NCBI RefSeq assembly: GCF_013179735.1
Contig: NZ_JABMEG010000001.1
Location: forward strand, 2,728,001 to 2,792,000
Direction: 5' to 3'
DNA length: 64,000 bases
Source: Permianibacter fluminis
Lineage (GTDB): Bacteria > Pseudomonadota > Gammaproteobacteria > Enterobacterales > Permianibacteraceae
Shown: positions 28,544-40,533 of the stretch, in pieces
Numbering within the stretch: the first letter of the stretch is position 1
Layout: each line of letters begins with the position of its first letter
Notes under the pieces: generated by a model
Database searches by the model: none
The model's input: the letters and a program-made list of their open reading frames with translations, nothing else
What the model was told of the DNA's origin: nothing
Made by a program: the position numbers and the translations under genes

Positions 28544-28987
28544 ATGCGATTCCTTGTCCTTGCGGTTCTTCTTGCAACTCCAGTGCTAGCTGAAGGAGCA
28601 GAGAGTAATGTGCTGGCTAGGCTTCAAGCAGTTTGGCAGAGCGACATTGCCGATTTCGTTCGGAATGTTGGTGTGCTTCGTAATTGGGGCGTTGATACCG
28701 AAAAGCTGGATTTGAAGAAAGCAATATCTGATTTAGACAGTTTGCAACAACAGGTAAGTGATGCTTTCATCGGTGGTGACGCTGACCACTCTCTAGAGTT
28801 GAGAAACGTGATTATTAGCAAGCTTGATAAGCTTTGCTATTCTTTTAATGCGCTAGCTGGTAGGGATGAATATCCGCCGGTTGACGTCACCATCGCGCTG
28901 ACCGAAATAGGTTGGAAGATTCGATATATGCAAGAGCTTTCCGATAAGGCTGGCGAGGCAGTAACTTGTAAGGTGATCGGTGGGTGA
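28544..28987 (+). CDS. Small secreted protein, unrecognised
   Basis: A 147-residue protein with a 16-19-residue signal peptide (MRFLVLAVLLATPVLAEG). The mature part is helical and charged, with two Cys (about 105 and 143) that could form a disulfide. No domain is recognised. A+T content is higher than in its neighbours. It follows the NTF2-like gene closely and ends 62 bases before a terminator. Confidence 0.6.
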   Translation: MRFLVLAVLLATPVLAEGAESNVLARLQAVWQSDIADFVRNVGVLRNWGVDTEKLDLKKAISDLDSLQQQVSDAFIGGDADHSLELRNVIISKLDKLCYSFNALAGRDEYPPVDVTIALTEIGWKIRYMQELSDKAGEAVTCKVIGG

Positions 28988-29048
28988 TGGTTTGCGTTGA
29001 TTGTGGCCGTGGCGTCGTGCCATGACGAGCGAAAGTTGATATTTAAAC

Positions 29049-29072
29049 AAAACCGCGCTTAGGCGCGGTTTT
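29049..29072. terminator. Bidirectional terminator
   Basis: AAAACCGCGC, a four-base turn and GCGCGGTTTT between the convergent small secreted gene and the M20 amidohydrolase gene. Confidence 0.88.
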
Positions 29073-29092
29073 GCTTTCCAGAAGGTCAAATA

Positions 29093-30421
29093 TCAATTTG
29101 CTGGCTGTTGCAACGACGCCAATGTCATCGCCGTCAGCGCTCGTACCCCCAAAATCAACCCACTCTCATCAACATAAAAATCTGCGGTATGGTGATCGGC
29201 AACGGTCTTTGGATCTTTGCCCGGGATTTTGCCGCCGAGTGAAATGTAGAAGCTCGGTACCTTGTCGGCGAAGAAGGAATGATCTTCTGCGCCGGTTTGG
29301 GCTTTCTGTTCGCTGAGGTTGGCTTCGCCGGCGATGGCTTTCAGTACCGGCAACATCCTCGCGACTAGCGCGGCATCATTTTTGTTGACCGGGTAATGGC
29401 TTGAGTAGGGCAGGTTGACTTCGACGGTGGCGCCCATGCTTTCGGCGATATTTTCTGCGATGGTGTGAATGCGTTGATGCACCAGCGTGCGGGCGTCATC
29501 GCTCAGCGTGCGCACGGTGCCGAGCATTTCCACCTGTTCCGGAATAATGTTGGAACGAACACCGCCCTGAATCTTGCCGATGGTGACCACGGCGGCGTTG
29601 TCGGTCAGTTCGACCGAACGCGATACCACGGTCTGCAGGCCATTGATGATTTGCGCCGACGTCACAATCGGGTCAATGCCTGCCCACGGATAGGCACCGT
29701 GCGAGCCTTTGCCTTTGACCACAATGCGCAGATCATCGACGGCGGCAGCGATGGGGCCGGACTTCCAGCCGATTTTGCCGGCGTCGAGCGAGGCGTCGAT
29801 ATGTAGCGCGAAGATCGCGTCGACTTTCGGGTTATCGAGCACGCCTTCTTTCACCATTAACTCAGCACCGCCTTCTTCACCTTTTGGTGTGCCTTCTTCT
29901 GCTGGTTGGAAAATGAATTTAACGGTGCCGCTCAAGTCTTTGCGCTGGCCAGCCAGCACTTCGGCAACACCCATCAGAATCGCGACATGGGTGTCGTGAC
30001 CACAGGCATGCATGACGCCAACTTCTGCACCGTTGTATTCGCCTTTGACTTTTGAGGCGAACGGCACGCCGGTGCGTTCGGTAATCGGCAGTCCGTCCAT
30101 GTCAGCGCGGATCGCAATGACCGGGCCCGGTTTGCCACCTTCAAGGATGCCAACCACGCCGGTGTGAGCGACGCCGGTCTGAACTTTGATACCGAGTTTT
30201 TTCAGATGCGCTGCCACTTTGGCCGAGGTCTTGAATTCGCGATTGCCGAGCTCCGGGTTCTGGTGAATCTCGCGGCGCCAGCCAATGACTTTCGGCTCCA
30301 CCGCTTTGCACTGATTTTCGGTGCTGGCAGTGAGTGAGAAATCAGCCGCGAAAGTCGGCATCGCCAATACGGCGGCAACAAGGGCGGGCAAGGCAAAGCG
30401 GGTAGTGCAGTGCTGTGGCAT
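29093..30421 (-). CDS. Periplasmic M20D amidohydrolase (hippurate/IAA-amino-acid hydrolase type)
   Basis: A 442-residue exported metallopeptidase-like amidohydrolase that should release amino acids from N-acyl or aryl conjugates. The signal peptide ends near TFA-AD (residue 26). The family order is clear: WRREIHQNPELGNREF (about 48), IAIRADMDGLPITE (about 103), MHACGHDTHVAILMG (about 137), FQPAEEGTPKGEEGGA (about 173), and the dimer/lid domain with GSHGAYPWAGIDPI (about 240). The His, Asp and Glu metal ligands are present. Most M20D enzymes are cytoplasmic, so export is notable but occurs in related proteobacteria. Monocistronic. Confidence 0.92.
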   Translation of the reverse strand: MPQHCTTRFALPALVAAVLAMPTFAADFSLTASTENQCKAVEPKVIGWRREIHQNPELGNREFKTSAKVAAHLKKLGIKVQTGVAHTGVVGILEGGKPGPVIAIRADMDGLPITERTGVPFASKVKGEYNGAEVGVMHACGHDTHVAILMGVAEVLAGQRKDLSGTVKFIFQPAEEGTPKGEEGGAELMVKEGVLDNPKVDAIFALHIDASLDAGKIGWKSGPIAAAVDDLRIVVKGKGSHGAYPWAGIDPIVTSAQIINGLQTVVSRSVELTDNAAVVTIGKIQGGVRSNIIPEQVEMLGTVRTLSDDARTLVHQRIHTIAENIAESMGATVEVNLPYSSHYPVNKNDAALVARMLPVLKAIAGEANLSEQKAQTGAEDHSFFADKVPSFYISLGGKIPGKDPKTVADHHTADFYVDESGLILGVRALTAMTLASLQQPAN

Positions 30422-30669
30422 GGCTCAACTCCGTCAGGACATCCATTTCGGGTGGCATTTTGTTGCGGCGCATCAGCATTGTCTGATGCTGATTTTCGGA
30501 AAAAACCGAGCCTGCGCAAAAGTGGAGCAGAGGTCAAGTCCTGTGTGACGCAATACACTTTTCTAAGGGGCGCGGAGCTTGTCACGCTGCAATCGATAGA
30601 GCGTTCTACGTGCAGGCGAAATATTGATGATTGAAGTGCTAGCACTTTGGCGGGATGTTTACGGTGTTG

Positions 30670-30795
30670 GTCCCCCTCCTTGTCAAGGAGGTGCTAGGGG
30701 TGGTTGCGGAAGCTTCGATGTGAAAGCCTGAATAGTTAGCCTTGTGGTTGGCTGGGCTTAACCACCCCCAACCCCTCCTTGACAAGGAGGGGGAG
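30670..30795. repeat. Inverted pair of CCCCCTCCTTGTCAAGGAGG repeats
   Basis: CCCCCTCCTTGTCAAGGAGG then GGGTGGTT at 30670-30705, and the mirror image AACCACCCCCAACCCC then TCCTTGACAAGGAGGGGG at 30760-30795, with about 55 bases between. The remaining gap to the M61-like gene holds nothing else. Confidence 0.8.
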
Positions 30796-30847
30796 CTCAA
30801 CAGTACGGTACGACAGCAATGGTCGTTTTTTCCCAGAAATTCAGCGC

Positions 30848-32326
30848 TCAGGGTTTGCCAAAACTGCTGTTGAAACGCGCTTTCTGCTGTTCGGTCGCGT
30901 TTGCATCCAGACGTACATAGACCTCGTCGTAGTAGAAATTGTCGAAGTCCAAACCAAACTCGAGGTAGTAGGGTGCGAAATCAAACATGCCTTCGCTCTC
31001 GACCGCCTTGTTGAAGAATGCAGTCAGATCAGTGCCGGTCAGTGTCTTGATATGGCGTTTGACGTCCGCCAATTCATAACGTTTGCCCGGTTGGCCAAAT
31101 TCCGTGAACAGCGAGCGCATCAGATCGGCCAATGTCACTTTGTCGTTACTGGCTTTGCGCAATTCGATATCGAGCGCCAGAGCCGTGATGGCACCACCGC
31201 CATAAACCAGCTGGCGATGCTTTTGCTTTTCTTCACCGGCGGCGCGTACCGGCAATTGCTGCTGCTGGCCAAGGCGAGCGAACAGATAGCGGCGCGGAAT
31301 ATTTTCCAGTCGACGGAACAGTTGCTCCTGGCTGTCGACGCCATTGCGGGCCAGCGTCATCGTGGTCAGGTAATCGGTGACACCTTCCTTGAACCATTCC
31401 TCGCGGCTGTCGACCGGCGTCAACGACAGGCCATTCCAGAAATGCAACAGCTCGTGCGCCATGATGTAGCCCCAGATCACCCGGTTGGCGTCGGTGGCAT
31501 CTTCACTGATCAGCTGACTGAAACTGTTGGAATAGGCACCGCCGTCATCAAGACCTTCATTGACGATGACGAGATAGCGTTTGGATTGTGGGTCAGCACC
31601 GAACAGTTGCTGGTAGCTTTGCAGTTGCTTGCTCAGCAATTCAGTAAACAGCGGTTTGGCCTTCTGGAAGCGCTTGCCCAGCACCAGAGTCAGATCAATG
31701 CCGCCAGCATGCAGGGTCTCGGCTTGTGCGGTACCAAAGAACAGTGCGTTGTTCAGCAGCTCACGGCGGTTGGGTACGGCGAAGCGGTTGCTGTCACCGA
31801 GACGTTGCCAAGGGGTGTGGGCTTGCCAGCCGGCCGGCAATTTAACGTCGATCTCGATTGGTCCTTCCATTTTTTCGCCGGAGGCGAGCAGCAACGTTTG
31901 ACCAATGGTCATGAAGCCTTCGTCGGTGTGGTAGGCGACTTCTTCAATGCCGGCATCCCAGTGATAGTTGTCGTGTTCGAGTTTGACTTGATAGCTGACT
32001 GTCACCCGTTGATCACCGGCGGTTTTGAATTCGCCTTCGCCTTCATTTTTCCACTTCAAGCTCTTGCCATTGGCGGCGGTGATTTGCATGTTCTCGATCA
32101 GATCGGCTTGGCCATTTTTGAGCGTGGGCAGTTGCTGAACGGCAAACAGTGACAGGTAATCGCCGGTCAGCCAGAGATTGGCTTCAACGCTGGCGATCTT
32201 GGCGTCGTCGCTGATGGTGAGCGTGTAGCGGTTGGTTTGGCCGTCATAACTGGCGGCAAGGGCAGCGGTAGCGCCAAGGCTGCTAAACAGCACAAAGGCC
32301 AGAACGCGCGGGACAGAGAGGGTCAT
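30848..32326 (-). CDS. Secreted M61-like (glycyl aminopeptidase family) metallopeptidase
   Basis: A 492-residue exported protein with a signal peptide ending near ALA-AS (residue 25). An N-terminal beta domain (about 30-215) precedes the gluzincin catalytic domain. Zinc ligands are His291 and His295 in HELLHFWNG and Glu314 in EWFKEGVTDY, matching M61 signatures. A helical C-terminal domain follows. The PDZ domain found at the C-terminus of many M61 enzymes is absent. Together with the M1-like protein at 16 kb, the window encodes two exported gluzincins. Likely a single gene. Confidence 0.88.
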   Translation of the reverse strand: MTLSVPRVLAFVLFSSLGATAALAASYDGQTNRYTLTISDDAKIASVEANLWLTGDYLSLFAVQQLPTLKNGQADLIENMQITAANGKSLKWKNEGEGEFKTAGDQRVTVSYQVKLEHDNYHWDAGIEEVAYHTDEGFMTIGQTLLLASGEKMEGPIEIDVKLPAGWQAHTPWQRLGDSNRFAVPNRRELLNNALFFGTAQAETLHAGGIDLTLVLGKRFQKAKPLFTELLSKQLQSYQQLFGADPQSKRYLVIVNEGLDDGGAYSNSFSQLISEDATDANRVIWGYIMAHELLHFWNGLSLTPVDSREEWFKEGVTDYLTTMTLARNGVDSQEQLFRRLENIPRRYLFARLGQQQQLPVRAAGEEKQKHRQLVYGGGAITALALDIELRKASNDKVTLADLMRSLFTEFGQPGKRYELADVKRHIKTLTGTDLTAFFNKAVESEGMFDFAPYYLEFGLDFDNFYYDEVYVRLDANATEQQKARFNSSFGKP

Positions 32327-32462
32327 GCAGATGGCTCCTGGGTAACAGTCCTCGCATGAGACGTGAGTGTAGTCAGTTCGGTTTGGCTGTCAGGCAAAAG
32401 AACTCAGAAGGTGCAATGTTGCAGGCAGGCTGAGCCGTGAGCGTCGGGAGTTATCATGCACT

Positions 32463-32502
32463 GCCGTAGCAAAACGCGCTTGCTCGGCGCGATGCGCTAC
32501 GG
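32463..32502 (-). repeat. REP-like palindrome (CCGTAGCGCATC type)
   Basis: CCGTAGC...GCTACGG arms with inner CGCGC/GCGCG pairs. It sits in the 324-base gap between the M61-like gene and hflD; nothing else was recognised in the gap. Confidence 0.65.
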
Positions 32503-32650
32503 GCACCGTGGATGGCTGAAGGCTTCGAGCCGTGCGTGACAGGCAGTGGAAAGGGAGCCGCAGGGGCCAGGTGTTGTGTAGCGCTGTGAGGAACGCGCAA
32601 TCGCGGCTGATGCAGCGGCCGTGACGACTTGGTCACTCAGCTTTGGTTAG

Positions 32651-33301
32651 TCAAACCTGACCGTCTAGTCTGCGCAGCAGCCGCTTGGCGGCATCAAATA
32701 TCGCTCGGCGCGACAGCAGGAAATGCCGGCGTCGACCACCGAGCTGGCGCCACAGCACAGCGCTGCGCAGGCCACAGAGCAGCAGCGCGCGGATCCGGTA
32801 TTGATTGTCGCGGGCCTGCAGATGACGGGCTTCGCCGGTGACCTGAATACGCTGCGGCAAGGTTGAAATGGTGTCGGAATAGATACCGGCCAGCGACGTC
32901 AACAAGGCGTCGTCGTCATCCGGTTGGTGGGTGCGCAAACGGCCAGCCTGTTGCAAGCGTAGCCGCAAGGTTTCCTGCATGGCATCGTTGCGGCTGAGGT
33001 AGCGTTCAAGCTGAACCAGATTGGCAATATAGCGGCCGAGTTGCAGATCGCGTTTGGCGGCCTGCAGATTCAATTGATCACACAGTGTCAGCAAACCGGG
33101 CCGCAGCCGGGAAACGCCGCCATAGATGCTTTCGACATCCGGCGCATTCAGCATCAAGACACTTTCCAGCAGCGGATCGAGTTGTTCGTAATCCAGTTTG
33201 CCGGAATGGGCGACTTCATTGACCAACCGCGCGGCTTGGCACAGCGCCGCCAGCGGCACAACAATCTTGTCGGCTTTTTCAGCATTCAGCAGGGCGAACA
33301 T
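32651..33301 (-). CDS. hflD: HflD-like protein (high frequency of lysogenization)
   Basis: A 216-residue protein matching E. coli HflD (YcfC) along its length: LAALCQAARLVNEVAHSGKL near the start, LNLQAAKRDLQLGRYIANLVQLERYLS in the middle, and YSDTISTLPQRIQVTG and IRALLLCGLRSAVLWRQLGG near the end. HflD is a peripheral inner-membrane protein that binds phage lambda CII; its housekeeping role is not settled. It is usually encoded between mnmA and purB. Here it is followed by a repeat-containing gap and preceded by csiV, so the classic order is broken. Confidence 0.92.
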   Translation of the reverse strand: MFALLNAEKADKIVVPLAALCQAARLVNEVAHSGKLDYEQLDPLLESVLMLNAPDVESIYGGVSRLRPGLLTLCDQLNLQAAKRDLQLGRYIANLVQLERYLSRNDAMQETLRLRLQQAGRLRTHQPDDDDALLTSLAGIYSDTISTLPQRIQVTGEARHLQARDNQYRIRALLLCGLRSAVLWRQLGGRRRHFLLSRRAIFDAAKRLLRRLDGQV

Positions 33302-33335
33302 AATCAGCGGTGCTCAATCTCGATCTACAGCGGGC

Positions 33336-34178
33336 TTATTCGGAATCGGCTTCGCCACTGCGCTCGGGTTCCAGCGGGCGCAGCACGATCATCATGCCGA
33401 ACATCGGGTGATCGAAATAATGCAGTTCGTTGCTCTTCAGGCGACGACTCTGGTTGAACTTGAAAAACTGCAACCAGTCTTCGCTGGCGACACTGGCATC
33501 GCCGGTTTGCCAGGTCAGGTTCGGTGCCGCGCTGCCGGCAGCTGCCGGGGCGGGTGTCGTCGGTGCTGCGACAACCGCGGTGCCGGTCGTCGGCACCGAT
33601 GGCCGCCGGAACAGCAATTCGGTTTCGGCATGCAAAAATTTGGCGGCGGAGAGGCGAACATAGCCGTCAATTTCCCACAGACCATCTGTCGCCGGCTCAT
33701 CGCCAGTGGTCAGCAGCTTGCCTTGCACGCCATAACGGCCGGCGTAATCTTTGCCGCCTACCAGACGAACCTTGAAATTGTTTTTGCCGGTGCCGATCGG
33801 TTGCCGCCAGGCCGTGTGCAACAGCGGCCGATAATTGCGGCTGCGCGACAGCGACTTGAACGCGTCGAGTAATTTGTACTGCGCTGGCGCAACGGCCGCC
33901 AGTCGCAGCAGCTCTTGCGCGCTGGGTGTCGATTTGCCGGGCACGCCGCTGCTTGTACCGGCGCCAACCGGCGCGGCGGTGTTCGGCGCCGGAATGGCAC
34001 CATCGAGCGCCAGCGTAACGCTGTCATTGGTTGGCCAGCGCTCGGCATTGACGTCACCATTCAGATTGGCGAACACCAGCACTTCCACTTCATACCAACG
34101 GTCGGCCGCCAGGGCGGTGGCTGACAGCAGCAGCGCCGGCAAGAGCAACAGCAGGGCCGGCAGCGAGCGTGATTTCAT
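33336..34178 (-). CDS. csiV: CsiV family periplasmic protein
   Basis: A 280-residue exported protein (signal peptide ending near ALA-AD) opening with RWYEVEVLVFANLNGD, the hallmark of the CsiV family. Its closing region FNQSRRLKSNELHYFDHPMF and LRPL is also typical. CsiV in Shewanella and Vibrio-like bacteria is a peptidoglycan-binding protein implicated in stress response and cell-wall enzyme support. An Ala/Pro/Thr-rich linker (about 195-220) lies before the last module. The ATG at 34178 has AGGA nine bases upstream; a TTG at 34193 is less likely. It sits directly downstream of mfd, as in other gammaproteobacteria. Confidence 0.9.
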   Translation of the reverse strand: MKSRSLPALLLLLPALLLSATALAADRWYEVEVLVFANLNGDVNAERWPTNDSVTLALDGAIPAPNTAAPVGAGTSSGVPGKSTPSAQELLRLAAVAPAQYKLLDAFKSLSRSRNYRPLLHTAWRQPIGTGKNNFKVRLVGGKDYAGRYGVQGKLLTTGDEPATDGLWEIDGYVRLSAAKFLHAETELLFRRPSVPTTGTAVVAAPTTPAPAAAGSAAPNLTWQTGDASVASEDWLQFFKFNQSRRLKSNELHYFDHPMFGMMIVLRPLEPERSGEADSE

Positions 34179-34285
34179 TGTTGTCTTCCTCAAAGGATGG
34201 CGAATTCTAAAGCCATGCCCGGTATTTGGATACGGTCAGCGGCCGCCGCCGCCATGATGAACGCATTGGAAGCCGGCTGGCGCAT

Positions 34286-37792
<3,507 letters not shown>

Positions 37793-37964
37793 TATACGGG
37801 GCGATTGCGTCCAGGCGTGTCAGGAGTCGCACCTGTTGCCCCAGCCGTCGGCGAGCCTTTGGCCGCTGTACAAAATGAGACAGGCGAAATTTTCACCAAT
37901 GACTATTCTGTAGGGACGCCGACTATTCTCTTCTAAGAACCGGCGCCAGAAAGGAGTCTTTGGC

Positions 37965-38903
37965 ATGAAGCTACAGCAGCTGCGCTACATCTTTGAGGTC
38001 GCCCGGCACGAGCTCAATGTCTCGGCAACCGCGGAGAGCCTCTATACCTCCCAGCCCGGCGTCAGCAAGCAGATACGGTTGCTGGAGGACGAACTGGGCG
38101 TCCAGATATTCACCCGCAGCGGCAAGCATCTGATCGATATCACGCCGGCCGGCCGGCAGATCCTGGAAGTCGCCGGCCGGATGCTGCGCGACGGCCAGGT
38201 CATCAAGGATATCGCCCGCGATTACGCCCAGCCCAATGCCGGCACGCTGCGGCTTGGCCTGTGCCCGCTCGCGGCACGCTATCTGGTTGCCGACCGGCTG
38301 GAAAAATTCAGCAAGGAATACCCCAAGGTTCAGGTGCAGCTGCGGCAGGGCGAGGAAAGCCATTTCGGCGAATGGCTGGAAAGTGGCGAGGTGGATCTGG
38401 TGGTCGGCCTGCGTCAGGCGCACGCGCCGTCGCTGGTCAGTCTGCCATGCGCCCGCTGGCGCTACGCCTGGCTTGCCCGCTCGGATCGGGCGCGAGCGGC
38501 CGAGGCGATGCTGGTGTTTGCCCAGGACCGCGAAGCCGAAGACAGCCTACATCGGGCGCTGCCGGCCGACAAAGCCAGCCAGCGCTGGGTGCTGGTCAGC
38601 TCGGACCCGGATGTGATCAAGACCTACGTTCGGCTCGAATGGGGCGTCGGCCTGTTGCCGGCGATTGCCTTCGACAGCATCGCCGACAGCGATCTGACCT
38701 TGCGGCTGGCGGCCGATACGCTGCCGGAAGGTCGGTTCTGGTTCAGCTTCCGCCGCGATTTGCACTGGCGCAAATTCCTGCACAGTTTTGCTCATCTGCT
38801 GTCACCGGCCCTGAAGCCGGAGTTGCTGCAGCAGGCGGCCGGTTTGCGTCAGGCCGACGAACAGCAGGCTTTGATCAACGCTGAGAGTTTGCCGCTGCAT
38901 TGA
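37965..38903 (+). CDS. cysB: CysB-family LysR regulator
   Basis: A 312-residue LysR-type activator of the CysB subfamily, which switches on sulfate uptake and cysteine synthesis in response to N-acetylserine. The N-terminal part MKLQQLRYIFEVARHELNVS and YTSQPGVSKQIRLLEDELGV is nearly diagnostic. The effector domain covers about 95-300. AAGGAG precedes the ATG. No cys genes are adjacent. The paralogue Cbl shares the same signature, so cysB versus cbl is not fully decided, and the C-terminal part is more diverged than in enterobacterial CysB. Confidence 0.88.
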   Translation: MKLQQLRYIFEVARHELNVSATAESLYTSQPGVSKQIRLLEDELGVQIFTRSGKHLIDITPAGRQILEVAGRMLRDGQVIKDIARDYAQPNAGTLRLGLCPLAARYLVADRLEKFSKEYPKVQVQLRQGEESHFGEWLESGEVDLVVGLRQAHAPSLVSLPCARWRYAWLARSDRARAAEAMLVFAQDREAEDSLHRALPADKASQRWVLVSSDPDVIKTYVRLEWGVGLLPAIAFDSIADSDLTLRLAADTLPEGRFWFSFRRDLHWRKFLHSFAHLLSPALKPELLQQAAGLRQADEQQALINAESLPLH

Positions 38904-39094
38904 GTGGCAATGCCTTCCCTGCAGTTACCGAGAGTGAATGCGGCTTTCGGAACGGATTGCAGTTAGCGAAACGGCTGGCAGGCCGCAGCGCCTCCGCGCC
39001 GGGTTTGCCATGATCGTGCGCGCGGGTTTGGTTGCAAAACGCGTGCTGCTCGCGCAAAGTGAGCCGCAAGTTTCAGGATGAGTTTGTTCTCCCC

Positions 39095-40432
39095 ATGGAT
39101 GCCTTTCCGTTTGCTACGGCCCTGTTGAGCGCCGACGGCAGTTTGCATCACGCCAACGCCCGCTGGGCGGCCGAGTTTCCGTTGTGTCAGCAGCTTGCAG
39201 ATCTGTTGCATCCCGTCGATGCCTTGCGCCTGCGCAACGCGACGCGGTTGCATGCCCGGTTGCAGTTGCCGGTACGTGTGCGCGGCAATGGTAGCTGGCA
39301 GACGGCGCTGGCTCTGTTGTCGCCACAACCGAACGCCTGCGCGTTGTCATTGCTGATTGAACCTCATGAGGCCGGCGCCGATCATGCAGCGGCCGAACAG
39401 GCCGAGTTGCTTGGCGGTGTCGTGCACAGCTTCAACAATTATCTGTCGGCCATGATGGGGTTTTCCGAGCTGGCGCTGCTCGATGTCGATGCCACTCACC
39501 CTGCCTATGGGCAATTGCAGACCGTGCTCGATTCGGGGCAACAAGCGGTGCAATTCACCCGCGAGTTGCTTGCCAGTGCCGGTCGCGCCGTGTTGTCGGT
39601 GAAAACGTTTTCCTTGCCGCAATGGCTGCGCAGTCAGCTGGAACGGCATGGCATTCCACTGTCGGCGCAAGATATCGACTGTGCGATTGGCACCGATCCG
39701 GATTGGTTGGCGCATGGACTGGATCTCGCCGTCAACTTCTTGCGTGAAGGCGAGCCCAGCGTCATCACGGCCGAATTCAGTGTCTGTTCTTTGCATGGCC
39801 AGGCGGCAGCTGCGCTGGCGCTGGCTGCAGGCCGTTACGGTGTGTTGATGCTGCGGGATCGCGGTCGCGGGCTCGACAGCAAACATCTGCTGCCACTGTT
39901 CAAGCCGTATTACAGCAGCAAGGCAGTTCGTGGCCGCAAGGGTTTGGGCATGGCGCCATTGAAAGGCGTTGCCCGGCAAATCGGTGGCAATGTGTTGGCG
40001 TTGGCTGAGCCTGGCGAAGGCAGCGCAATTGTGCTGCTGTTGCCGCTGATGAAAGAGGGCGCTGAGCTCGACGTAGCAGCCGCAGCGGGGACTCGCACGG
40101 CCTGGTTCTTGACCGAGTTGCCGTGGCTGGCCGAATTGGCGCAGGCGCAGCTTGCCGAAGCGGGCATCGCGGTTGCTGCGGTAAACCAGGCCGAAGCGCA
40201 AAACTTGCAGACCGATGAGCTGCGCCCTGACTTTCTACTTTCGTGCCGGTTCAAGGATGAGGGCGCGGCAGCGACATTGCGTCAGCACCTGAATGTGCCG
40301 GTCGTGATCTGGACGCCGTTTGCCGATCACCGTGCGCAAACCGCCTCCGGAATTTCGCTGGTGAAATTCAGCCCGGATGGCGAGCATTTGCGCACCGGAG
40401 TCAGTGCGCTGCTTAAGAGCTTGAAAAGTTGA
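39095..40432 (+). CDS. Cytosolic histidine-kinase-like protein with degenerate C-terminal receiver
   Basis: A 445-residue soluble protein. Residues 1-90 look PAS-like. A DHp helix holds the phospho-acceptor in LLGGVVHSFNNYLSAMMGFSE (the His-x-Phe-Asn-Asn motif of hybrid kinases, about residue 111). An ATPase domain follows, with LRDRGRGLD, LFKPYYSSK, RKGLGMAPLKGVARQIGG and GEGSAIVLLLP; a standard N-box is hard to find, so activity may be reduced. The last 110 residues have a receiver-like rhythm but lack the Asp-Asp/Lys set. The ATG at 39095 is chosen over an upstream TTG. It is convergent with the sensor kinase at 40.5-42.6 kb. The target regulator is unknown. Confidence 0.7.
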   Translation: MDAFPFATALLSADGSLHHANARWAAEFPLCQQLADLLHPVDALRLRNATRLHARLQLPVRVRGNGSWQTALALLSPQPNACALSLLIEPHEAGADHAAAEQAELLGGVVHSFNNYLSAMMGFSELALLDVDATHPAYGQLQTVLDSGQQAVQFTRELLASAGRAVLSVKTFSLPQWLRSQLERHGIPLSAQDIDCAIGTDPDWLAHGLDLAVNFLREGEPSVITAEFSVCSLHGQAAAALALAAGRYGVLMLRDRGRGLDSKHLLPLFKPYYSSKAVRGRKGLGMAPLKGVARQIGGNVLALAEPGEGSAIVLLLPLMKEGAELDVAAAAGTRTAWFLTELPWLAELAQAQLAEAGIAVAAVNQAEAQNLQTDELRPDFLLSCRFKDEGAAATLRQHLNVPVVIWTPFADHRAQTASGISLVKFSPDGEHLRTGVSALLKSLKS

Positions 40433-40466
40433 AAAGTTGAAAAGTTGAAAAGTTGAAAAGTTGAAA
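40421..40466. repeat. 8-base tandem repeat (TTGAAAAG)
   Basis: Five perfect TTGAAAAG units plus TTGAAA. The array begins inside the last four codons of the kinase-like gene and contains its TGA stop. Confidence 0.95.
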
Positions 40467-40533
40467 CAGAATATCTTGTGAAAGAAGCGCCGAGCCAGTC
40501 AGCGCTCATCCGCTGACGGCAAAGCGTTTGCCG

